From assembly GCA_964600165.1 (NCBI GenBank), contig CAZRIP010000080.1, forward strand, positions 1 to 18,273: 18,273 bases of DNA. The letters are read 5' to 3'. Source of the DNA: CAZRIP01 sp964600165 (GTDB lineage Bacteria > Elusimicrobiota > Elusimicrobia > UBA1565 > UBA9628). A model generated the notes under the pieces. It was not told the origin of the DNA. It saw only the letters and a list, made by a program, of their open reading frames with translations, and searched no databases. The position numbers and the translations under genes are program-made. The stretch's first letter is position 1. Every line of letters starts with the position of its first letter. Of the stretch, positions 1 through 6,979 are shown piece by piece.

Positions 1-2021
1 GCGCGGGCGGGCCGCTCGCCCCGGTCTCCGTGTGGAACGACGCGACGATCTCCGGGACCGTGCCGGGCCTCGCCCCCGGCGCATATCCCGTCGCCGTCGA
101 GATCCAGGACGCCTCGACGACGACGGTGATCGCGCTCGGCGACTTCCTCGCGCTGGCGCCGAAGGTCTCCACCGTGACGCCGTCGTCGGCGCCGATCGGC
201 GCGCCGTTCACGGTCGCGGGCGAGCACTTCGGGCCCTATAACGGCGCGCTGACGCGCGCGCTGCTCGGCGGCGCCACGGTCGCCGTCTCCGTGTGGAACG
301 ACGGCACGATCGCAGGCGTCGTGCCGGGCCGCGTCGCGCCCGGCGTCCAACCCCTTGTTATCGAGCGCGCGACCTCCGACGGCGGGCTCGTCGACTCCGC
401 CACGGTCTATTTCACCGTCGCCGCGCCGGTGCCGTCCGCGATCGCCCCGAGCTCCGGGCCGATCGGCGTCCCGTTCACGATCTCCGGCTCGGGCTTCGGG
501 CCTTACAACGGCGCGAACACGCGCGTGCGCTTCGGCGCGGGGGGGCCGCTCGCCCCGTTGTCCGTGTGGAACGACGGAACGATCTCCGGCACGATCCCGG
601 GCCTTTCCCCCGGCGCCTACGCCGTCACGGTCGAGCGCGAGGACGGCGGCGTCGTCGACTCCGCCTCGGCCGGGACGTTCACGGCCGCCGCGCCGCGGAT
701 CTTCACGCTCGCGCCGTCCTCGGGGCCGATCGGCGCGCCGTTCGCGCTCGCCGGGACGGGCTTCGGGCCCTATAACGGCTCCGCGACCGTGCTCCTCATC
801 GGCGGCACGACGGCGGCGGTCTCCGTCTGGAACGACGGCGCGATCGACGGCGCGGTCCCCGGCTCGCTGATGCCCGGCGTCTACCCGCTCGTCGCGCGGC
901 GCACGACCGCGGACGGAGGCCTCGTCGACTCCTCCTCCGCGACGTTCACCGTGCTCGCCCCGTTCTCCGCCGCGATGACGCCTTCCACGGGCCCGATCGG
1001 CGTCCCGTTCACGATCACCGGCGCTGGCTTCGGGCCCTACAACGGCGGCAGCACGCGCGTGCGCTTCGGCGCGGGGGGCCCGCTCGCGCCCGTCTCGGTC
1101 TGGAACGACGCGACGATCAAGGGGACGATCCCCGGGCTCGACGCCGGCGCATACACCGTCGCGATCGAGATCCAGTCGGGCTCCGCCGTCTCCGTCAGCA
1201 CGATCGCCGTCTTCGGCGTCATGGATCCTCAAATAGCCTCGCTGACGCCGTCGTCCGGCCCGATCGGCGTCCCGTTCACGATCGCCGGCGCGGGCTTCGG
1301 GCCGTACAACGGAGGGAACACCAGGATCCGCTTCGGCGCGGGCGGGCCGCTGGCGCCCGTCTCCGTCTGGAACGACGCGACCGTCAAAGGCACGGTCCCC
1401 GGCGTCGCCGTCGGCACGTACACCGTCCTGGTCGAGATCCAGGCCGGCTCGACCGTCTCCGCGACCTCCGCCGGGGTCTTCGCCGCGCTCGCCCCGCAGG
1501 TCTACTCCGTGACGCCGTCCTCGGGCCCGATCGGCGCGCCGTTCACGGTGGCGGGCACGGCCTTCGGCCCCTATAACGGCTCGGCCACCGTGCTTTTGAT
1601 CGGCGGCGCGACCGTCGCCGTCTCGGTCTGGAACGACGGCACGATCAAGGGGACCGTCCCCGGCGCGCTGGCGCCCGGCGCTTATTCTCTCGTCGCGCAG
1701 CGCGCGACCTCCGACGGCGGGCTCGTCGCCTCGCCGGCGTCGACGTTCCTCGTCGTCGCCCCGGCGATCGCCGCGATCGCGCCGTCTTCCGCGACCGCCG
1801 GCGCCGCGTTCACGATCACCGGCGCGGGCTTCGGCCCCTACAACGGCGCCAACACGAAGGTCCTGTTCGGCGCGACGGCGGCGTCGGTCTCCGTGTGGAA
1901 CGACGAGACGATCAAGGGGACCGTGCCGGGCGTCGATCCGGGCGACTACGCCGTCGCCGTGACGATCCAGTCCGGGACGGGCGTGTCCTCGAGCACCGCC
2001 GCCTTCACCGTCTTCGCGCCG
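1..2021 (+). repeat. Tandem 267-bp TIG-coding repeats
   Basis: In-frame units begin at 162, 429, 696, 963, 1230, 1497 and 1764, exactly 267 bp (89 codons) apart; a partial unit precedes 162 and the last ends near 2021. Two subtypes are visible. One has an LLIGG.T.AVSVWNDG core and a DGGLV segment (units at 162, 696, 1497). The other has a FGAGGPLAP core (the partial first unit and units at 429, 963, 1230). The last unit is a divergent third form. The near-alternation suggests growth by duplication of two-unit blocks. Confidence 0.9.
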
Positions 2022-3977
2022 ACCTACGTGTACAACACCTCCGACGGCGTCGTCTCCCTCAACTCGACGGCCCAGAGCGAGACGGTGGCGCCCGTCCCGC
2101 CGCCGACGAGCCCGCAGGCCTACGCGATCGCCACCTCCACCGACGACGAGGCGCCGAACGTGATCGGCTCGTTCTACGAGATCTCGCCCGGCGGCAACGT
2201 CTTCAGCGCGCCCGCCACGCTCCGGTTCGCCTTCGACCCGGCGACGGCCGACACGGCGACCTTGGCCATCTACACCTTCGACGGCACGACGTGGTCGACG
2301 GCGTCGATCACGAACCAGCAGGTGACGCTCGTCTCGCCGACGCTCGGCTACATCTCGGGCACGCTGGCCCACGCCTCGCTCTACGGCGTCTTCCACCATC
2401 CGCGCCGCGCGCCGCGCGTGAAGCTCCTGTCGCCCGCGGGCGGCGGCTTTACGACGGAGGTGAAGGGACAGGTCGCCGTGACGGGAAGCGTCTCCGGCCG
2501 CAACCTGCTGAGCTGGACGCTCGAGTACGCCGCGGGCCGGGACGCCTCGTTCGGCTTCACGCAGATCTCGAGCGGCGCGCTGGTCATGAAGGACTCCGCC
2601 TTGTTGGGCACGTGGGACGCGACGCGGCTCTCGGGCTGGCAGACGCTGCGGCTGTCCGCGCGCAACGCGCGGGGCCAAACTTCGTTTATCCAAGAGGACG
2701 TCTACGTCGGCGACCCCAGCCTGCTCGTCGAGATCTCGACGGCCGTCAAATCCCCGTCGGGCGTCGCCGTCGGGCCTTCGGGCCTGATCTACGTCGCCGA
2801 CACCGGCAACGACCGCGTCGACGTTTTCTCCTCGGCGGGAACTTTCCAGGCGAGCTTCCCGGGCGCGGGGGGGCAGGCGTTCTCGCTCACCGCGCCGCAA
2901 GGCGTGGCGACCGACGTCTTCGGAAACGTCTACGTCGCCGACACCGGCGCGCGGCGCGCCGTCAAGCTCAGCTCGCTCGGCCAATTGCTGCTCTCGTATC
3001 CGACGCGCGGCAAGCCCGTCGGCGTCGCCGTCGACCGCGCCGGCTCTCTCTACGTCTCGGACAACGACGACGCGCGGGTCGTCAAGTTCAACCAGGCCGG
3101 CAGCCAGACGCAGGTCTTCGCGCTGCCCTCCGGCAAGCCGGCCGGCGTCGCCGTCGACGCCGCGGGGAACGTCTACGTGGCCGACATGAAGAAGAAGCTC
3201 GTCGCCGTCTTCGGCCCGTCGGGGGCGCTCGTGAACACGCTCGGCGCCGGACTCAACCTCGCCCGGCCCTACGGCGTCGCCGTCTCGAGCTCCGGCACTT
3301 CCATCGCCGTCTCCGACATGGCGAGCGACCGGGTCCTCGGCCTCGACGGCCTCGGGCGGGCGACGATGGCCTTCGGCGGCCCGAGATCGGGCCTGAGCGG
3401 CCCGCGCGGCCTGGCCCTCGACGCGGCGGGGAACTTGTATCTGGCCGCGGCGCCCGTCGATCAGATTCTCAAGCTCGGGCCTCCGGCGCCGGGGACGACG
3501 CCCGTGCCGTTCGCGACGCGGCTGGCCGTCCTCGGCCAGAGCGGCGCCTTCGTGACGGCCGCGGCCGGCGGGACGATCAAGCGGCAGGACGGCGCCGAGT
3601 TCGACCTGCCGCCGGGCGCGCTGCCGGACGACGAGGAAGTGGCGATCTCCTCTCCCGTCGTGCGCTTGCAGCAGGAAGAGGACATGAAGAACGCCAAGCT
3701 CGCCGCGCGCGGCTTGATCGCGATCTCGAGCGGCGCGGCGCTCACGCCCGACGGGCTTCAGCTCAAGACCCCGGCGACCGTCGTCCTGCCCTACGATCCG
3801 GCGGCCGCGGCGGCGGCCGGCGTGCCCGAGCTCGGCCTGAAGCTCACCTGCTGGAACGCGGACCGGCAGGACTGGCTGTGGATGCCGTCGCGCGTCAACG
3901 CGGCCAACCGCACGGTCGCCGCGCCTTCGACGCGGCTCTCCGAGTGCAAGGTCGTCGGCCGCAAAGACGGGCTGTGA
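1..3977 (+). CDS. Large TIG-repeat / NHL-propeller secreted protein (5' partial)
   Basis: The frame is open to the left edge: the codons before the GTG at 30 read AGGPLAPVS, matching internal repeats, so the true start lies upstream. Seen, in order: IPT/TIG-like repeats (to about 2021), each with a PSSGPIG.PFT motif, a GFGPYNG motif and a SVWND..I.GT.PG motif; a beta-rich linker (2022-2400); an Ig-like segment beginning near 2410; six NHL blades (about 2750-3480) with GVAVD..GN.YVAD motifs, enough for a six-bladed propeller; and a C-terminal ZU5-like domain (about 3540-3970) with GGTIKRQDGAEFDLPPGAL. TIG and NHL modules usually mediate binding, so a surface or secreted adhesion or scaffold role is inferred. 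The signal peptide and any anchor at the N-terminus cannot be seen. At least 1,325 residues are encoded here. The stop lies 1 nt from the stop of a convergent gene. Confidence 0.9.
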   Translation, partial: AGGPLAPVSVWNDATISGTVPGLAPGAYPVAVEIQDASTTTVIALGDFLALAPKVSTVTPSSAPIGAPFTVAGEHFGPYNGALTRALLGGATVAVSVWNDGTIAGVVPGRVAPGVQPLVIERATSDGGLVDSATVYFTVAAPVPSAIAPSSGPIGVPFTISGSGFGPYNGANTRVRFGAGGPLAPLSVWNDGTISGTIPGLSPGAYAVTVEREDGGVVDSASAGTFTAAAPRIFTLAPSSGPIGAPFALAGTGFGPYNGSATVLLIGGTTAAVSVWNDGAIDGAVPGSLMPGVYPLVARRTTADGGLVDSSSATFTVLAPFSAAMTPSTGPIGVPFTITGAGFGPYNGGSTRVRFGAGGPLAPVSVWNDATIKGTIPGLDAGAYTVAIEIQSGSAVSVSTIAVFGVMDPQIASLTPSSGPIGVPFTIAGAGFGPYNGGNTRIRFGAGGPLAPVSVWNDATVKGTVPGVAVGTYTVLVEIQAGSTVSATSAGVFAALAPQVYSVTPSSGPIGAPFTVAGTAFGPYNGSATVLLIGGATVAVSVWNDGTIKGTVPGALAPGAYSLVAQRATSDGGLVASPASTFLVVAPAIAAIAPSSATAGAAFTITGAGFGPYNGANTKVLFGATAASVSVWNDETIKGTVPGVDPGDYAVAVTIQSGTGVSSSTAAFTVFAPTYVYNTSDGVVSLNSTAQSETVAPVPPPTSPQAYAIATSTDDEAPNVIGSFYEISPGGNVFSAPATLRFAFDPATADTATLAIYTFDGTTWSTASITNQQVTLVSPTLGYISGTLAHASLYGVFHHPRRAPRVKLLSPAGGGFTTEVKGQVAVTGSVSGRNLLSWTLEYAAGRDASFGFTQISSGALVMKDSALLGTWDATRLSGWQTLRLSARNARGQTSFIQEDVYVGDPSLLVEISTAVKSPSGVAVGPSGLIYVADTGNDRVDVFSSAGTFQASFPGAGGQAFSLTAPQGVATDVFGNVYVADTGARRAVKLSSLGQLLLSYPTRGKPVGVAVDRAGSLYVSDNDDARVVKFNQAGSQTQVFALPSGKPAGVAVDAAGNVYVADMKKKLVAVFGPSGALVNTLGAGLNLARPYGVAVSSSGTSIAVSDMASDRVLGLDGLGRATMAFGGPRSGLSGPRGLALDAAGNLYLAAAPVDQILKLGPPAPGTTPVPFATRLAVLGQSGAFVTAAAGGTIKRQDGAEFDLPPGALPDDEEVAISSPVVRLQQEEDMKNAKLAARGLIAISSGAALTPDGLQLKTPATVVLPYDPAAAAAAGVPELGLKLTCWNADRQDWLWMPSRVNAANRTVAAPSTRLSECKVVGRKDGL

Positions 3978-3978
3978 C

Positions 3979-4305
3979 CTAACGCCTGGCGATCAGGGCG
4001 AAGTGGAAGAAGTAGCGGTCGAGACCCTCGAGATCCGAGGAGAACTCCTTTCCGCCGAGCCAGGCGTCGCAGAGCAGCTCGCGCGCCCGCGCGATCTCCT
4101 TGAGCCGGTGCCTCCAACGCGGATCGGCCAGCGTCAGGTCCAAGAGCTCAAGCGCCCGCGTGATCGCTCCATCGAAGAGCTTCGCGTCCTTGTCTCTCCA
4201 TTTCAGAGCGCGGCTGACCTCGCTGCCCACGTTGCCCAATTGCTGCGCCAATGAAAACGTCCGCCATCGCCCCGCCGCCAATGAGGCGTGCTGGGGGGCG
4301 CTCAC
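3979..4305 (-). CDS. Small conserved helical protein, partner of DUF5674
   Basis: A 108-residue cytoplasmic protein of unknown function. Its GTG start (4305-4303) overlaps the TGA of the DUF5674 gene as GTGA, so translation is probably coupled; longer upstream starts in this frame would merely read through the DUF5674 gene. The body is predicted all-helical, with FSLAQQLGNVGSEV, KLFDGAITRALELLDLT and DPRWRHRLKEIARARELL, then LDRYFFHFALIAR at the end. I recall similar short uncharacterised proteins from metagenome-derived bacteria, but this recollection is weak. No catalytic motif or membrane segment is visible. The stop is 1 nt from that of the convergent TIG/NHL gene. A role together with the DUF5674 protein is inferred only from coupling. 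Confidence 0.75.
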   Translation of the reverse strand: MSAPQHASLAAGRWRTFSLAQQLGNVGSEVSRALKWRDKDAKLFDGAITRALELLDLTLADPRWRHRLKEIARARELLCDAWLGGKEFSSDLEGLDRYFFHFALIARR

Positions 4306-4643
4306 GGCCGCACCAGCCGGGCCACGACGACCAGGATGCGCGCCTGGATCTTGGGATCGTCGACGCCGCGGGACCGGTTGCCGTGCGACGGCCGGACGTT
4401 GATCATCGAGTCGAACTCGACGAGCTCCGCGCCGGTCTTGTCGGGGTAGAGGTTGATGCCCCAGACGTCCTCTTGCCGCGAGCCGCTTTCGAGGAGCAGC
4501 GCCTCCTCGTCGGAATGCAGCTCGCCGCCGAGCGCCATCACGCCGCGCTCGATGTCGACGGCGGCCTTGATCATCTCGCCGAATTGCGCCTTGGCCAGCG
4601 CGCGGACCTCGCTCACGGCGATGGGCTGCTCGATCAGTCGCAT
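4302..4643 (-). CDS. DUF5674 family protein
   Basis: A 113-residue protein recognised as DUF5674 by the ordered motifs AKAQFGEMIKAAVDIERGVM, GGELHSDEEALLLE, GSRQEDVWGINLYPDKTG and EFDSMINVRPSHGNRSRGV. Its length fits the family, which is small, soluble and uncharacterised. I chose the ATG at 4643-4641 (MRLIEQPIAV) because family members start there; a GTG at 4667 would add eight residues and overlap the -10 box. There is no Shine-Dalgarno sequence before the ATG. A TACAAT box sits 14 nt upstream, so the leader is probably very short. The gene is first in a two-gene minus-strand unit and divergent from the MFS gene. Conserved acidic and histidine residues could bind metal, but no activity is known to me. 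Confidence 0.85.
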   Translation of the reverse strand: MRLIEQPIAVSEVRALAKAQFGEMIKAAVDIERGVMALGGELHSDEEALLLESGSRQEDVWGINLYPDKTGAELVEFDSMINVRPSHGNRSRGVDDPKIQARILVVVARLVRP

Positions 4644-4657
4644 TTCCACGGAAAGAG

Positions 4658-4663
4658 ATTGTA
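4658..4663 (-). promoter_or_regulatory. Putative -10 box of the DUF5674 gene
   Basis: TACAAT on the minus strand differs from TATAAT at one position and lies 14 nt before the ATG. No convincing -35 box is seen at 16-18 nt spacing. Confidence 0.4.
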
Positions 4664-4709
4664 TCACACGCGATCATGATCCGACGCAGGCTCGCGAATC
4701 AGGCCGGCC

Positions 4710-4729
4710 ACTAGGGCGTTCGGCCTAGT
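4710..4729. repeat. Inverted repeat in the divergent intergenic region
   Basis: ACTAGG (4710-4715) and CCTAGT (4724-4729) form a perfect 6-bp inverted repeat with an 8-nt spacer between the divergent DUF5674 and MFS genes. A GGCCGGCC palindrome lies just to the left (4702-4709). It could be an operator. A chance palindrome cannot be excluded. Confidence 0.35.
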
Positions 4730-4796
4730 CGTCTCTGGGCCGCATGTGCCTTCCGAGATGCCCCGGAAGACCCGCGTCGGCCTTTTACTCTCCTTT

Positions 4797-4811
4797 TATA
4801 ATGTCCGCATG
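4797..4811 (+). promoter_or_regulatory. Perfect -10 box abutting ATG (leaderless promoter candidate)
   Basis: TATAAT at 4797-4802 is followed by 6 nt and then ATG at 4809. Transcription normally begins about 6-7 nt after the -10 box, so the mRNA would begin at or next to the start codon. The sequence before the ATG is pyrimidine-rich with no Shine-Dalgarno. No clear -35 is visible. Confidence 0.55.
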
Positions 4812-6815
4812 ATCCGACGCGCCTTGGCGGCCCTGCTTTCCCTCGCGATCGTCCTCTACGCGTTCCCGTTCAACGCCGTCGCCGCCGAGATCGACGCGCC
4901 GCTGTCGCCGCGCTCGCCGGGCGCCACCCCGATCGTCGCGCCGCAGATCCCGGGCGCGCAGGGCCTCCCGACTCTTCCGGACAGCTCGATCCCGAGCCTC
5001 GCCATCGACGGCGTCAACGCTTCGGTCCCGCGGCAGCTTTCAGCTCTCAGCAAAGCGTCGGCGTCGGTTCCCGTCGCGTCAGCCCAAGAAAACGGCGCGC
5101 TCGCCGCTTCGCAAGCCGCGACGGCCGCGGAGACGGCCTCGGCGCAAGCGGCGATCCCGGCGGTCGCCGGCAAGTCCGTCGCGCAGTCAACCGGCAGGAT
5201 CGAATCCGCCGCCGCGCTGCGCCCGTCGGTCGGCTCGCGCATCGCCGCCGGCCTCAAGTCGCTCAAGTTCTGGAACAAGACGGTCTCCGACGACGACGTC
5301 GCCGGCGCCGCGTCGTCCGGCGCCGCGCCGCTCGCCCGTTCCGCGCCGCAAGGCAAGGACGAGAAGGCCGTCCCCGCGCCGCAGAAGCCGTCGGACGACG
5401 ACGGCGGCAAGGCGAAGTGGTTCGGCCTCGGCGGCCTGGCCGCGATGTTCATCGGCGCGCTGGCGCTGCAGCAGATCGGCGTCGAGTCCCAGGCCGCGGC
5501 GATGCCGGGCCTCATGCAGAAGGTCTTCTCGGACTTCTCGATCGTCACGGACATCACGATCGTCCGCTCCCTCTCCGGCATCGCCGGCCGCGTGATCGGT
5601 CCCCTCGTCGTCCAACGCTTCAGCCTCAAAAAGGCCTATCTCGGAGGCCTCGGCGCGAAGCTCGCCGTCAACGCGCTGATGGCGGGCCTCATCGCCACCG
5701 GGCACATCACCGTTCCGGGTCTCGCCCTCTTGTACGGGATCGACGGCTTGATCGGCGGCGTCACGCAGACCGCCGAGAAGGCCATCGGCCCGGCGCTGCT
5801 CGGCCAGGACCAGGACAAGCTCGAGAAGTACGGCGCCACCAAGCAGGTCGTGCTCGAGGTCCTCGGCTCCTTGATGCCGCCGCTGACCGGCTTCATCGTC
5901 ACGCAGTTCTCGGCGATCCCGGCGCTCATCGCGTTCCCGATCGTCTACGGGGCGTCGATCGCCGTGCTCGCGATGTTCCTGCGCATCCCCCAAAAGGTGG
6001 AGCTCGTGCGCAAGGCGAAGCTCAAGGAGCAGCCCGTTTCCAAGAACGTCTTCGGGGAGTTCTTCGGCAAGATCTCGCGCGGCGCCAAGGTCGTGTGGAA
6101 TACGCCCGTCCTCAAGTACACGTTCCTCGCCTACACGGCGTACATGATGCTCAACCCGTTCCTCTACACCGTCCTCGCGCCGGGTTTCGGCAACTTGATG
6201 CAGGCCGCCTTCAACGTGAGCTCGGACGGCGCGTACACGATGCTGACCGGCCTCTACAGCGCGGGCGGGCTGCTCGGCGGCGTTCTGATGCTGCGCGAGC
6301 AGAAGAGGCTCAAGACGCTCCCGGCGGGCGAGGTCAGCGAGAAGCTGCGCAAGTCGCTGCTGCGCTGGATGACGCTCGGGACTTTCGGCCTCGCGGCGAT
6401 CGCCACGCTCGCCATCCCGATGGCCCCTCTCTTCGTCGTCAAGGGTTTGCCCGTCACGATCCCGGCGCTCGCGCTGTTCGCCTTCGGCGTCGCCCAAGTC
6501 ATCGCGAACATCAAGCAGGAGAACTTCCTGATGTCGCGCGCGCCGGAGAAAGACGTCAACGACGTGATCGGATTCCTCGGCGCGGCGTCGCTCGGAGTCA
6601 GCACGGCGGGCCTCGTGGCGCTGAAGTTCCTCTTCAAGGGCAAGCTGCCCTTCGGCTGGCAGCCGATCGCGGCCTTCACGGGCCTGCACGGCTTCACGGC
6701 GTTTCTCGCGATCGCGATCGCGATGATCCCGCTCGCGGCCTTCTACGTGTACCTGACGCGCCGGCTCGACAAGGCGTCGCGCCTGCCGCCGCCCGCCAAG
6801 CCCGACGCGAAGTAA
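4809..6815 (+). CDS. MFS-type transporter with long N-terminal extension
   Basis: A 668-residue membrane protein. ATG 4809 is preferred over ATG 4746 because it gives a classic signal sequence (residues 1-26: RR n-region, hydrophobic core, AVAA before E27) and because a TATAAT box lies between the two. Residues 27-203 are an Ala/Ser/Pro-rich, low-complexity stretch. Residues 204-650 contain about 12 hydrophobic segments in MFS style: roughly six (204-392), a basic cytoplasmic-type loop (394-435), then six more (436-648), and a basic tail. The loop QRFSLKKA (269-276) resembles a degenerate MFS motif A. Substrate unknown. The usual MFS core is about 400 residues, so the extension is extra. A standard MFS N-terminus is cytoplasmic, which conflicts with an export signal. 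Calls on exact segments are by eye. Confidence 0.8.
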   Translation: MIRRALAALLSLAIVLYAFPFNAVAAEIDAPLSPRSPGATPIVAPQIPGAQGLPTLPDSSIPSLAIDGVNASVPRQLSALSKASASVPVASAQENGALAASQAATAAETASAQAAIPAVAGKSVAQSTGRIESAAALRPSVGSRIAAGLKSLKFWNKTVSDDDVAGAASSGAAPLARSAPQGKDEKAVPAPQKPSDDDGGKAKWFGLGGLAAMFIGALALQQIGVESQAAAMPGLMQKVFSDFSIVTDITIVRSLSGIAGRVIGPLVVQRFSLKKAYLGGLGAKLAVNALMAGLIATGHITVPGLALLYGIDGLIGGVTQTAEKAIGPALLGQDQDKLEKYGATKQVVLEVLGSLMPPLTGFIVTQFSAIPALIAFPIVYGASIAVLAMFLRIPQKVELVRKAKLKEQPVSKNVFGEFFGKISRGAKVVWNTPVLKYTFLAYTAYMMLNPFLYTVLAPGFGNLMQAAFNVSSDGAYTMLTGLYSAGGLLGGVLMLREQKRLKTLPAGEVSEKLRKSLLRWMTLGTFGLAAIATLAIPMAPLFVVKGLPVTIPALALFAFGVAQVIANIKQENFLMSRAPEKDVNDVIGFLGAASLGVSTAGLVALKFLFKGKLPFGWQPIAAFTGLHGFTAFLAIAIAMIPLAAFYVYLTRRLDKASRLPPPAKPDAK

Positions 6816-6822
6816 TCGCCGC

Positions 6823-6866
6823 TGTCACCGGCAGTGTCACAGCAGTGCCTGACCCCGCTGGTGACA
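6823..6866. repeat. 10-bp inverted repeat downstream of the MFS gene
   Basis: TGTCACCGGC (6823-6832) pairs with GCTGGTGACA (6857-6866) with one G-T mismatch, leaving a 24-nt loop in which GCAGTG and GTCAC recur. There is no T-run, so it is not a canonical intrinsic terminator, but it could stabilise the mRNA 3' end or be a dispersed REP-like element. Confidence 0.5.
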
Positions 6867-6870
6867 TGTA

Positions 6871-6899
6871 GGACCTAAGACCTATTTTCGTTTAGGTCC
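6871..6899. repeat. Perfect 8-bp inverted repeat GGACCTAA/TTAGGTCC
   Basis: The arms are 6871-6878 and 6892-6899 with a 13-nt loop containing a second GACCTA. The TAGGTCC/GGACCTA word recurs at 6939 (TAGGTCC) and 6972-6978 (AGGTCCT), so this arm could also pair with sites nearer the next gene. Confidence 0.5.
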
Positions 6900-6919
6900 A
6901 GCGACCCTGCACGATTCCG

Positions 6920-6976
6920 GGACCTCCGGGTATGCTCCCTAGGTCCTCACCCCGAGTCCCGAGCTCCCGGAGGTCC
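6920..6976 (+). promoter_or_regulatory. Hairpin covering the Shine-Dalgarno of the secreted-protein gene
   Basis: GGACCTCCGGG (6920-6930) is the exact reverse complement of CCCGGAGGTCC (6966-6976), an 11-bp stem with a 35-nt loop. The 3' arm contains the GGAGGT Shine-Dalgarno (6969-6974), 5 nt before ATG 6980. If the transcript includes both arms, ribosome access would be blocked. If transcription begins at the TATGCT-like box at 6931-6936, the 5' arm would be missing. Confidence 0.5.
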
Positions 6977-6979
6977 TAC

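Noticed and set aside
30..32. GTG as the start of the TIG/NHL protein
   Set aside because: The codons before it continue the repeat sequence to the window edge, so it is an internal valine.
1895..3982. Long plus-strand reading frame overlapping the TIG/NHL gene
   Set aside because: Arg-rich, low-complexity translation typical of an out-of-frame shadow in GC-rich DNA, with no domain.
4003..4679. Plus-strand frames opposite DUF5674 and its partner
   Set aside because: The minus-strand products have recognisable motifs and coupled starts; the plus-strand ones do not.
4746..4808. Upstream ATG for the MFS gene
   Set aside because: It would place a perfect TATAAT box inside the coding region and put 21 extra residues before the signal peptide.
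5187..6689. 500-codon minus-strand frame opposite the MFS gene
   Set aside because: Composition is Arg/Glu/Asp/Leu only, antisense to a well-supported gene, no recognisable motif.
6823..6866. Rho-independent terminator after the MFS gene
   Set aside because: There is no T-tract after the stem and the loop is 24 nt.
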